Positions 55,001 to 64,000 of a stretch of 64,000 nt of DNA are shown here, piece by piece (position 1 is the first letter of the stretch; each line of letters starts with the position of its first letter). The notes beneath the pieces are model-generated. The model had not been told where the DNA came from, searched no databases, and worked only from the letters and a program-made list of their open reading frames with translations. The DNA lies in the NCBI RefSeq assembly GCF_037975245.1, contig NC_092582.1, forward strand, positions 15,145,077 through 15,209,076, read 5' to 3'. A program made the translations under genes and the position numbers. This DNA is from Apostichopus japonicus (lineage: Eukaryota; Echinodermata; Holothuroidea; Aspidochirotida; Stichopodidae).

Positions 55001-55805
55001 ATATGATTTGATATCTGCTGTTTGCTTAAGAAATTCGAACAGGCGCGTAGCGAGGATTTTCCAAGGGAGGGGCGAAGTCTGTAGGCAAACTATCTAAGCG
55101 TAGCGCCAGCATGAGTTGGCGCGAAGCGTAGAAAAAATTTTGGCCGAAAATTCCTCCAGATGGCTGGAAATGACACTTCCCATGCCTTGTTAGTTGTATC
55201 TAAGCATTTTCTATTTTGAAATTAATAGCGATATCATAAAAAAAAATATGCTCGGGGGGGGGGTGGTCGCCCCCTTCCCGAAATGCGTCATGTTCCCCGA
55301 CGACTCGGTCGAGTTCGAGACCAGCCACAGTTGGTTTCATGGCACAATTGTACAATTGTTTCAGGCGTCCATACACACACACACACACGTTATGATAGAC
55401 CATATATAGTATATATATAGATACATTAGTGAGAGAGGAAAAATGGAAACGTCAAAAATGGAGTTGTCGGTTTAAGGGGTAGGGTGAGGTGCACGCCCCT
55501 TCCGAAATCCTCGATCCGTCACTGGCTACCCTGTGTTTATAATAGGGATCAGCGCTATAATGATGTCACTGTTCCTCGTTCTCTTCCCGATGTCTTGGCG
55601 TTTTTCTTTTACTCCCTCCTTTTCTCTCTTTCTTCTTTTTCTTTTCCCTTCCTTCCTCTCCTCCTCCTCATTTTTTCTCCTCTTTTATTTCTCTCCTCTT
55701 TTTCTTACCCGTGGGGCGCGCGCCCCCAACGCCCCCTGGATACGCGCCTGGTTTTGGACGCGGTTTTGTTCATCCGCCAATATTTGTCTGTTTATTGCTA
55801 TTTAA
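52055..55805. repeat. Tandem array of four related 0.8-1.1 kb units (noncoding transposon-like)
   Basis: Units span roughly 52055-53018 (head missing), 53020-54240, 54241-55035 and 55036-55805. The first two share a body beginning CGGGCTTGAAAATGA, offset by 1093 bp. The last two share a body ending in C/T-rich sequence and GGATACGC(G/A)CCTGGTTTT. Heads of units 2-4 share ACTATCTAAGCG and GCGCCA...TTGGCGCG. Short ORFs inside (for example 53041-53279 and 54303-54575) are not recognisable proteins. Confidence 0.75.
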
Positions 55806-55814
55806 GATGGTTGT

Positions 55815-56922
55815 AGGCGTGGGGGGGGGGGCAAAAAAACCTGATTTGCAGTTTTTGCCAAAACTGACCAAAAATCGATCCAAAATCGATTTCGCCAAAA
55901 TGACGTAACAGGGGTTCACCGATGTCCAGGAGCCCAAATTTGCAACTCCCATGTCCATATCTGCTTCCGTTCGGGAGATACGTGGTCCCAAAGGACCCGA
56001 TAGAAATACGTGTTCTTTATAAGTGCACAATTTGGAAAACCCCCTCTTTTCAGCCCCCTCACTTGTCCTCTCTGAAACACCCATCGACATTAAAATTAGA
56101 CGTGGAGTAGGAGACACCCTTGTCTTTGTTATACACCAATTTCGTGTATTTATCTGACCGGGAAAGGCTTTTTGTTTATATGATTTCTATTTTTTTCGTA
56201 AATCATAAATCAGGTTTTTTTCCCCTGCACGCCCCCATGCACACAACACCCAATTCCAAAGTAAACTTCAGATTCGTAATCAGCGTGTCGCGAACTACCA
56301 GAAAAGATACACATTGATCGCCTTTGTGACAAAAAGTTTTTCACCTAAAAAAACGTAGGCCTAAGGGGTACGTACCTCTTGCAGTTTTTGCCAAAACTGA
56401 CCCATTTATTCATAAATGTCAAGATAAAACTCAAGATGACAAACAAAGGTTTGATTTGACTGCTTTGAAATCACGTATCACTGGCAAGATGCGTCGAGCA
56501 CCCTCTTATGACACTTATTTCGCTCAGTTTGCAACTTCAGAGGAACAATAGAAAACCGAAAAACTTTTAGGGACAACAAAAGGTTTGATAACCTTTGTTC
56601 GTCGTAAACGTTTTTCGGTCTTACTTTTCTTTGAGGTGAAAAAAACTTTTTGTGGCAAAAGCAATAAATGTGTATCTTTTTTGGTAGTTCGCGACACGTT
56701 GATTACGAATCTGAAGTTTATTTTGGAATTGGGTGTTGTGTGGGGGCGTGGGGGGCAAAAAAACCTGATTTGCAGTTTTTGCCAAAACTGACCAAAAATC
56801 GATCCAAAATCGATTTCGCCCAAATGACGTAACAGGGGTTAACCGATGCCCAGGAGCCCAAATATGCAACTCCCAGGTCCATATCTGCTTCCGTTCGGGA
56901 GATACGTGGTCCCAAAGGTAGC
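55815..56922. repeat. Composite repeat with direct and inverted copies
   Basis: A block beginning AAAAAAACCTGATTTGCAG and ending GATACGTGGTCCCAAAGG occurs twice in direct orientation (about 55838-55994 and 56758-56921). A separate inverted pair (56207-56347 against 56634-56770) flanks about 290 bp. No coding capacity was recognised. Confidence 0.7.
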
Positions 56923-56924
56923 TG

Positions 56925-57545
56925 CCTAGCCCTCCAAAAGATTTTATTGATAAGATCCAAAGTACTATTTTTAATTTATTTCGAACGGAAAAACTGATAA
57001 AGTAAGGAGACTTACTATGTTTAACCCCATTGAAAAGGGGGGTTTAAAAATAATATATGTTCACAGCTTTGTTGGTGCTCTCAAAACCTCTTGGGTCAAG
57101 CGTTATTGTAATAATGCCAACACGGGGTATTGGAAGCTCTTTTTTCATTCCTCTTTGTCGCCGTCCGGTAAAGAGTTGCTTTTTAATTGTAATTTTCATG
57201 ACCAGGATATTTCCTGTACTTAAAAATACCTTCATTGGACAAATTTGTATGGTTTTGAGTAAGCTTAGCTACCTTTAAGAAACCTTCGGAAGACTTGGGT
57301 GAGCAAATCCCCAATAATTTTATTAGAATTGATAATACCATTGTTTATGACAAAAAGCTTTTACGACGCTGGTTTACTGTTTGGTAGGGAAATGTTTTTG
57401 CCAGATGGGAAGCAATTGTCCAAATAATGCTTTTCTGACCAAAGTCTTTTACATTGTTAAGCTATTGTATGCTTTATAGAAGACTTCCTTTCACATTGTA
57501 TAATTGCACGTGAAAAAAACAAAATAAATCAAATCAAATAACTAA
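56925..57545 (+). pseudogene. Decayed L1-like non-LTR retrotransposon ORF2 C-terminus
   Basis: Joined by eye across at least two frameshifts, the frames read DKIQSTIFN, then NGKTDKVRRLTMFNPIEKGG with LKIIYVHSFVGALKTSWVKR, and later NNFIRIDNTIVYD. This is the pattern found downstream of the reverse transcriptase in L1/Tx1-type elements. The 5' part is missing and the 3' end is A-rich (57513-57545). It is a truncated, inactive insertion. The clade is assigned by recall only. Confidence 0.65.
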
Positions 57546-57566
57546 TAATTATTTCTAAACAGTTAA

Positions 57567-58850
57567 GATTAAATATTAGAAACGAGCACTAATTCTCAAC
57601 AGTTCTAGTGGCGCAGTTTGTAGTGCTCTGGACTGGAGAGACACAGACAAACTCCATGTCTCCGGTTCGATCCCCAGACAGAGCATTTTGATTTTCTGTT
57701 CTTTTCCTTCTTCCATTCTGGACTTTGAAGTTTAAATATTAGAAACGAGCACTAATTCTCAACAGTTCTAGTGGCGCAGTTGGTAGTGCTCTGGACTGGA
57801 GAGACAGACAAACTCCATGTCTCCGGTTCGAACCCCAGACAGAGCATTTTATATTTTTGCTCTTTTACTGATTCCATTCTGGAATTTGAAGTTTAAATAT
57901 TAGAAACGAGCACTAATTCTCAACAGTTCTAGTGGCGCAGTTGGTAGTGCTCTGGACTGGAGAGACAGACAAACTCCATGTCTCCGGTTCGAACCCCAGA
58001 CAGAGCATTTTATATTTTTGCTCTTTTACTGATTCCATTCTGGACTTTGAAGTTTAAATATTAGAAACGAGCACTAATTCTCAACAGTTCTAGTGGCGCA
58101 GTTGGTAGTGCTCTGGACTGGAGAGACACAGACAAACTCCATGTCTTTGGTTCGAACCCCAGACAGAGCATTTTATAATTTTGCTCTTTTACTGATTCCA
58201 TTCTGGAATTTGAAGTTTAAATATTAGAAACGAGCATTAATTCTCAACAGTTCTAGTGGCGCAGTTGGTAGTGCTCTGGACTGGAGAGACACAGACAAAC
58301 TCCATGTCTCCGGTTCGATCCCCAGACAGAGCATTTTGATTTTCTGTTCTTTTCCTTCTTCCATTCTGGACTTTGAAGTTTAAATATTAGAAACGAGCAC
58401 TAATTCTCAACAGTTCTAGTGGCGCAGTTGGTAGTGCTCTGGACTGGAGAGACAGACAAACTCCATGTCTCCGGTTCGAACCCCAGACAGAGCATTTTAT
58501 ATTTTTGCTCTTTTACTGATTCCATTCTGGAATTTGAAGTTTAAATATTAGAAACGAGCATTAATTCTCAACAGTTCTAGTGGCGCAGTTGGTAGTGCTC
58601 TGGACTGGAGAGACAGACAAACTCCATGTCTCCGGTTCGAACCCCAGACAGAGCATTTTATATTTTTGCTCTTTTACTGATTCCATTCTGGACTTTGAAG
58701 TTTAAATATTAGAAACGAGCACTAATTCTCAACAGTTCTAGTGGCGCAGTTGGTAGTGCTCTGGACTGGAGAGACACAGACAAACTCCATGTCTCCGGTT
58801 CGATTCCCAGACAAGCTCCATGTCTGCTGTTCATGTCCATTCAGAGCCTT
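57567..58850 (+). repeat. Eight-copy tandem array of tRNA-like (pol III type) units
   Basis: Units start AGTTCTAGTGGCGCAG at 57601, 57764, 57925, 58086, 58249, 58412, 58573 and 58734 (period 161 or 163 bp). Each has an A-box match (TGGCGCAGTTGG; one base off in unit 1), a B-box match (GGTTCGAACCC or GGTTCGATCCC) and, except for the rearranged unit 8, a T-run after GAGC. A conventional cloverleaf is not obvious: the acceptor ends do not pair, although GCTCTG/CAGAGC and AGACA/TGTCT can. These are best called tRNA-derived units, not tRNA genes. The flank AAATATTAGAAACGAGCA is part of each repeat. Confidence 0.85.
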
Positions 58851-58995
58851 TTACTTTTCTACTCTCTGGAGGGAGTGGAAGTATAAATATAAGAAACGAA
58901 GTTTCTCCAGAGGGAACCGAAATGGTGCAATTGGTAGTTCCATCATTCAGTAAGCGATTGGTTTGGATTGCATCGGTTCAAGTCCCAGGTGAGTA
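58850..58995 (+). repeat. Divergent ninth tRNA-like unit
   Basis: It follows the array with a similar leader (AAATATAAGAAACGAAG), an A box TGGTGCAATTGG and a B box GGTTCAAGTCCC, but a different body. It is an older or distinct member of the same family. Confidence 0.55.
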
Positions 58996-59009
58996 TTCGC
59001 AAAAGGAGT

Positions 59010-59235
59010 TCTGACAAGTGGATAAGGTGAATCCCGAAGGCGGGCGGTCCCCCTCCTCCTGACAGGTGGATAAGGTGAGTACCGAAGGGGAGACAGGGGA
59101 GAGGTGTGGACAAGGTGATGTCGCCGCCCCCTCCCCCTGACAAGGTAAAGGCGCGGACAAGTGGAGTTCGCTGCCACCCCTCCCCCCTGACAAGGTTCAC
59201 GCGCGGACAAATGGAGTTCGCCGCCACCCGTCCCC
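59010..59235. repeat. GC-rich minisatellite
   Basis: Four to five units of CTGACAAGGT...GCGGACAA(G/A)TGGAGTTCGC with CCCCTCCCCC linkers, about 45-65 bp each. GC content stands out from the surroundings. Confidence 0.7.
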
Positions 59236-59334
59236 CCTGACTAGCTATTCGGGGGGTGAAGGAGTAGTGGAAAAAATCTTTTACAAAAACGACTAAGTCC
59301 AAACAGCAGGATCTTTAAATATTTGTAAAGCGTT

Positions 59335-59440
59335 TGAAACCAGAGGCCCACCTAATGGTCTAGCGGTAAAGACTTTTGCTTTTGCATCTCAAGGTCCCTG
59401 GCTCAAACTCAACCTCTGCTTTTCCTTTTACAATACTTAT
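59335..59440 (+). repeat. tRNA-like fragment, third type
   Basis: TGGTCTAGCGGTAAAGAC (A box, with a D-arm GTC/GAC) and GGCTCAAACTC (near B box) are spaced as in a tRNA, then a T-run. Pairing elsewhere is poor; probably a SINE or tRNA pseudogene. Confidence 0.45.
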
Positions 59441-61246
59441 GTAAAAGGAAGAAAAAAAGAGACGGATGCTTGGAAGTAACTTCTTATTTTTTTAATGACA
59501 AATCAGTTCATGGACAGGATGTTTCTTCATCCCTCCCACCACAGTTAATACCCTTCAACTACCTGTCCAGTAACAGGTTATCCCTTATCAAATACTAATC
59601 AAAACATGCAATACATCTTTCATAAACATTCTTAGTGATACTGCATCTACTATTGAGATGGTTGGGTGACAACAGACAGTTTCTAAAATGTTTCTATTAT
59701 TTATAATATCAGCCTGGAGGGCAGTTATTTAATGATACTAAGCAGTCACATGTACATATGGGATAAGCCTATGGCCTTTTACTTCACACCAGGTGGCTAT
59801 CCAATTCACACCGGTACATTCTTTTTGGACATTTTTTTTTTCAAACATTTGGAAGACCATTTTCACATGAGGGCAAAAAGAATGGATTTCTCCTAGATGA
59901 AAATAATAACCCCATCTTACTTTAGCCAGACAGGGCTTGAATCCATGGTTTGCTTGACAATAAGTTCCCAATAAAAAGGAGGTGGCCTTCCATGGCTGAT
60001 TGATGATTCAGTTTACAATAATACCATGGCACCCCTGCTACCATCAATATCATTTTCTTTAACTTTCATTAATTAACTAAATCTGATTTTGAATTAGTTT
60101 TAAATAACTCTTAACTTTTACATTTTTCCCCTCCAGTTTGAAAACGATACTACCATAGCACAAACAACATAAATGTGGAAAGGTTGCTCCCTTTCATTGC
60201 CGTCTCAATCACCCCCCCCCCCCCCGCTCCGACTACCACATCCCAAATTATATACACGAAGATTGCATTATTGCAAGCTTCTTTAAATAAAGCCTTATCA
60301 GTAAACCTGTGCTACTGCAAACTGAAAATTCAATTCAAAGATTCTCCCTCTTCACTTTCATTTCTCCTTCTCGATCCTTCGCCTCACCACCCCCCCCCCC
60401 CACCCCTGGTTCTTCCAACTACCATCCATAACTCCTGCCAATATCAAATTCAGTCACCTTAACATCCCCATAAAGTGTCAGTCGGTCAAGCACCACAATG
60501 TTTGTAGACCAAGAAATCAACAACCGAAACCCATTTTTAAAACTTTAAAGCCACATCAAATAAAGATGCTGTTTTTTTCTTCTTTTTCTCTAAACGAGAT
60601 TAACACACAAACACCAAATCCAAAATATATAGAATTCCAATTCCCATTTTGAATATTCTTCAATTTTTTTTTGGCCAAGCCACGTTAAAAAGTGAGTGTT
60701 ATTCTTTTTGGCCTTCCCCCATCTTTGTGTTTGCATTGCAACAAGGTGTAGTTTTCTCTACTAAAAAAACAAATAAAATCAAATAAAACTTAAATAAAAG
60801 ATGATAACAGCACACGCAGGAGAAGAGTGAGAGCCCTCCCAAATACTACCGGCTTATGTATACAAAAGACCTCACGGACGCAGAATAAGGGTGAAGGAGT
60901 TACACCGATTTGAAGTTCCAAATAACCTGGACTAACCCATTTGACCTGACGTGTGTCATTCCTGTGGTCTTATGATGGATGATTATGAAATGTGGGTGCC
61001 TCACCTGAATGTACCGGGAACCACGACATGCAATACATGCAGATATAATCATGTAACTGTATAATGCCAACACATACATACTGTAACAACGAAGACCAAA
61101 GAAGAGAGTAAAAAAAAAGAAAAATAACATGGTTGGTAAAAGATATCACTCCTATTCGCCTGCTGACATTCCCACTGGGGATCGCATTTGATCCCAGAGA
61201 GACGCGATCTTTCGATCCTTTTTCCGACATCTTGGCAAATCTAGAG
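59441..61246. other. Spacer between repeats and SRP68; includes SRP68 3'UTR
   Basis: No coding sequence recognised. C-runs at 60210-60227 and 60390-60402. The part next to 61247 should be SRP68 3'UTR on the minus strand, but no minus-strand AATAAA was found close to the stop. Confidence 0.55.
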
Positions 61247-61539
61247 TTACTTTTCACCCCCACTCCACCATCCATGCAGGAACCCACCCAAACCCCCCTG
61301 CGCGGCCGATTTATTCTGTTTCTCGTCCAAGGAGGGAATCTCTATATGGTTCAGCACTATGTCAAAGAAGAGCGGTTTGCACGGTGACAGCTTTAAGTCC
61401 GGTGGGAATGCCGTGAAGTTGGGCTTGGCGGCAAGGTCCGGCTGGTTGGCATTGTACCGGTCCAGCCTTTCCACCAGCGGTTGATTGTCCTTCAGACCGA
61501 GTTGCGCCATTCCTTTGCTGATGGAAGGTTCATTGGAAT
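61247..61539 (-). CDS. SRP68: SRP68 last exon
   Basis: SRP68 is a protein subunit of the signal recognition particle; with SRP72 it binds the SRP RNA and supports elongation arrest and targeting to the ER. The minus-strand exon begins after TTTTCAG (61541-61540) and encodes (D)SNEPSISKGMAQLGLKDNQ, PLVERLDRYNANQPDL, FPPDLKLSPCKPLFFDIVLN, HIEIPSLDEK and a Gly-rich end before the stop at 61249-61247. The CKPLFFD-NH motif and the Gly-rich C-terminus are characteristic of SRP68; this region of the family contacts SRP72. An ATG at 61510 is internal and not the start. Confidence 0.85.
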
Positions 61540-62739
61540 CTGAAAATTAACGCAAAGAGGTTCTTGGTAAGCCATGGCCTTTTTTTTTAAAGTATTCTTG
61601 GGTGGAGGGTATTTTCTATGGGTGAGAGTAGTCGGAGGGTTGGGGAAGTCAATTCAAGTAATTGTGAGAAATGTCATTCAATTAGGAACCACATAAGGCC
61701 TATTCTCATCTTTGTAGTAAGTTTGTCAGCTTGAGCTACCTGACAGTTCATAAGTAGGGGGGTATATTGGAATGGAATTTGAGATTTGAATCCCTGAATA
61801 GAGAAAGTTTACAAAAACTTGATAATTTGCAGTCATTTTTTGTTGTTGCTGTCACAAACAGAAATAGATACCCACTTTCTATTATTTGGAGAAGACAGAG
61901 ACTGGTCCAATCGCAGTCTACAAGGCCAGATAAACTCTTTTTATTTTGGCTTTCAATTTCTTTATTCTGACAAATTTCGATAGTACAAAAAAACGGCACT
62001 TTTGATCGGGCTTTTGATACTTCCTTGTGATCCCTGGACATCATACATTCAGCTATGAGCAAAAATAACTGTTGTCTGTCCTGTCCACTACAATACTCCT
62101 ATTGTAACATTTTCAGACCCTAAGGGCTAATAGGTCTCTCCACCCCCCCCTCCCCCCCAAAAAAGGGGTGAAAAAGGGCGGTGCTGCTTCCAACTGAATT
62201 AATCTTTTCACTCATTGTTTAACCAAAGAGAAAAATTTGGGAAAGAAAACATCAGATTATTAATATAAATGCCATATTTCTCTGAATCATTGTCTATGCT
62301 CTGATGGAAAACATTTGTTCCAGTAGCAGGGTTCAATTCCCAGGTTCCAAATGGACTCGGCAGTTTAATCTGCATTTTCCTGACGATCAGACCCAAAAGA
62401 GAACATCGATATGTCTCTCCACCCTTATCCCAAAGAAGAAACCTTTCAGAAACTCAAGGGTACTAAAGGGATTTCTTCCTTTTAAACTAACCAGGGTCCT
62501 ACACAAAATTAACAGGGTAGTAGCATGATGGTCTCTGCCTGATTCCCCCTCCCCCAACCCTATTTCTTTTCTTGATTTTTTGTTATTCATCCTTTCGTAT
62601 ATAGTCCATCTTGCATTTTGCCTTTTGAAAAACAAGAATCCTTAATCTTCATCCAAAGCAGCAAAAAGTTTATTTCCAAAAACAGTAAATTGATTATTAT
62701 TATTATGATTATGATTATTATATTATTATAAGTACATAC
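61540..62739 (-). other. SRP68 last intron
   Basis: 1.2 kb, GT-AG on the minus strand (donor GTATGT at 62739). Contains a C-run with an A-run near 62140 and a TTA/ATT repeat near 62693-62730. No other gene seen. Confidence 0.7.
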
Positions 62740-62818
62740 CTAGAATGGAGGCCACCTGAGCAGAGTACTTCAAGCCGTTGATATCTTGCACAAGAGTGTC
62801 CAATTCCTCTACCTCCAC
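62740..62818 (-). CDS. SRP68: SRP68 penultimate exon
   Basis: A 79-nt exon on the minus strand, encoding VEVEELDTLVQDINGLKYSA and QVASIL plus the first base of Asp, completed by the last exon. The acceptor is ATCGATAG and the donor GTATGT. The join gives QVASILDSNEPSISK, resembling the SRP68 segment with YSxxAxxIL. Further exons must lie beyond the window. Confidence 0.75.
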
Positions 62819-63474
62819 CTATCGATTAAATGAAACCAAAATCTAATCATGAAGTCTTCCACATTCAGTTTTTTAGAGAGTGTCACTACCCGACAAGCCC
62901 TATAGGGTTTTTTAGTACACTTCCTTTCACAAGTTTTGTTTCTTATCTCCTTCTATGTCATATGTCATACTTATGTTAAGATAGAACAAAAATAAATAAA
63001 TGAAATGAAATAAATTAATTAGTTACCTTTTTTTTTAATTCGAGTAAAAGTTTTGTTTTTGTTGTTGTTGATATCGAATCAAAAGGAGTTTAACCCCTGG
63101 TCGACCTGGCGAGAGGTCCTACGGGGGATAATAAGTTTGTTTTTATAGAACAGACATTTTTTTTTTCTTGGAAAAGTTGTTCAGGCAGGGAATTGCTGGT
63201 AAATGAAGTCTTATATATTTACATTGGACAGGATAGCCATAATCATACCCGAGGTCGGAGTCTAAGAGCCAATTAGGGAGGGATTTCTAAAGGAGAGGAA
63301 TTTCTAAGTACTGAGGATTGTGGAGACGGAGTGGTTTCTATTTTTTTGGGTAGGGAGTGGTTGCGGTTTCTATTGTTTGGTAAGGGAGTGGTTGCTACTT
63401 TATGTTTTAATTAATCGGTCATTGTTGGAGTTGTTTGTTTTGTTCTGTATATATAGTATACTTGGAGTCGGGGC
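62819..63474. other. SRP68 intron with retrotransposon 3' region
   Basis: Likely the 3'UTR and tail of the minus-strand retrotransposon that follows; its minus strand ends in an A-rich run (about 63025-63060). The stretch also has a short repeat of GGGAGTGGTT (63350-63400). No host exon recognised. Confidence 0.45.
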
Positions 63475-63999
63475 CTAGACCCATTTAGAAAAGGTTTTTT
63501 TTAATGGAATGAGACTAAGTAGTAACAATTGTGAATACAGAAAGGGTTTGGTTTTTGAGTAGTGAGTTGTTGCGACTTTGTATTTCAGGGGGAGGTCTTC
63601 AATCAAAGGGTCGTTCTCGAGGTTGTTTTTGTGTAACTTGGTGTTGAATTCTTCAAGTTGGGTGAAAGTAGATTTTGTGTTTCCTGCACGGAGAACGTAC
63701 AAAGTAGCAATATAGGTAGGGATTTTGAGTGCGAGTCGATAGCTGTGGTGTGGATTAATTTGTTTATTGGGATTAGAGATGGTAAGCAGGGAGATGCTCC
63801 CGTAACTGAGAATCGGTTTTACTTTGGATTTATAGATTTGGATAATGGTTTTCGGAGGGAAGTTATATTTTTGTGAGAGGATTTGAATGGATTTAAGTTG
63901 GGACCAGCAGCGTCCTGCAGTTCTGTTACAATGTAGATCAAACGATAATTTGCTATCGAAAGTGGTACCGAGGAAGGTTGCATTAGGAGTAGCAGTGAT
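63475..63999 (-). CDS. Non-LTR retrotransposon reverse-transcriptase ORF, C-terminal part
   Basis: The minus strand is open for 174 codons from the window edge to the stop at 63477-63475. Reading inward it contains FLGTTFDSKLSFDLHCNRTA, GRCWSQLKSIQ, PPKTIIQIYKSKVKPILSYG and TFTQLEEFNTKLHKNN. The FLGxTFDxxLxFxxH and YKxxVxPILxYG patterns are typical of the region after the RT catalytic core in Jockey/I/CR1-type elements. It has no internal stop, so the insertion may be fairly young. It lies in the same orientation as SRP68, probably within an intron of it. Confidence 0.75.
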   Translation of the reverse strand: MTATPNATFLGTTFDSKLSFDLHCNRTAGRCWSQLKSIQILSQKYNFPPKTIIQIYKSKVKPILSYGSISLLTISNPNKQINPHHSYRLALKIPTYIATLYVLRAGNTKSTFTQLEEFNTKLHKNNLENDPLIEDLPLKYKVATTHYSKTKPFLYSQLLLLSLIPLKKTFSKWV

Positions 64000-64000
64000 T

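Noticed and set aside
57601-57700. Functional tRNA gene call for each array unit
   Set aside because: A and B boxes match, but the expected acceptor and T-stem pairings fail and no anticodon loop with U33 is convincing.
57567-58850. CRISPR-like direct repeats
   Set aside because: Repeat and spacer are both conserved, units are 161-163 bp and the genome is eukaryotic; this is a tandem array.
58943-59302. 119-codon minus-strand ORF MDLVVFVKDFFHYSF...
   Set aside because: It overlaps the GC-rich minisatellite; its repeats mirror the DNA repeat and there is no protein signature.

Overview
This is animal nuclear DNA: AT-rich, with a large intron-containing gene whose junctions are all GT-AG, many microsatellites and decayed transposons. 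Single-exon leucine-rich-repeat (LRR) surface genes, TAGGCCTA-rich introns and SINE-like repeats suggest an invertebrate deuterostome, perhaps an echinoderm. That placement is inference. There are no bacterial-type operons, no CRISPR array and no rRNA.

Layout. (1) 1-8208: two minus-strand, single-exon genes for LRR transmembrane proteins, about 5.3 kb apart. The left copy runs off the window edge but is open throughout. (2) 8209-13573: a non-genic stretch with a TA microsatellite, a triplicated 135-bp repeat, an inverted-repeat element and a long pyrimidine tract. (3) 13574-49700: a complete dynamin gene (classical dynamin, DNM1/2/3 type) on the plus strand. I reassembled it by hand into 19 constitutive exons of about 837 codons, plus candidate alternative exons in the stalk-to-PH linker. 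(4) 49701-61246: a repeat-rich region with a 388-bp MITE, a tandem array of 0.8-1.1 kb units, a foldback repeat, an L1-like retrotransposon remnant and an eight-copy array of tRNA-like units. (5) 61247-62818: the last two exons of SRP68 on the minus strand, convergent with dynamin. (6) 63475-63999: the 3' part of a non-LTR reverse-transcriptase ORF on the minus strand, running off the right edge.

Dynamin is the membrane-fission GTPase of endocytosis and SRP68 is a signal-recognition-particle subunit. The LRR proteins look like cell-surface receptors or adhesion molecules. Nothing indicates that the three loci work together.

The most interesting signal is in the dynamin linker (34.8-43.7 kb). 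It holds two phase-compatible, apparently mutually exclusive exons (34861-34912 and 36196-36265), followed by three in-frame candidate microexons of 18, 12 and 12 nt. The two 12-nt microexons look like duplicates of each other and sit where vertebrate dynamins carry a 4-residue variable insert. Other notable points are the four-unit higher-order structure of the tRNA-like array, 34-nt perfect palindromes in an intronic satellite, and the sharp break in similarity between the two LRR paralogs.
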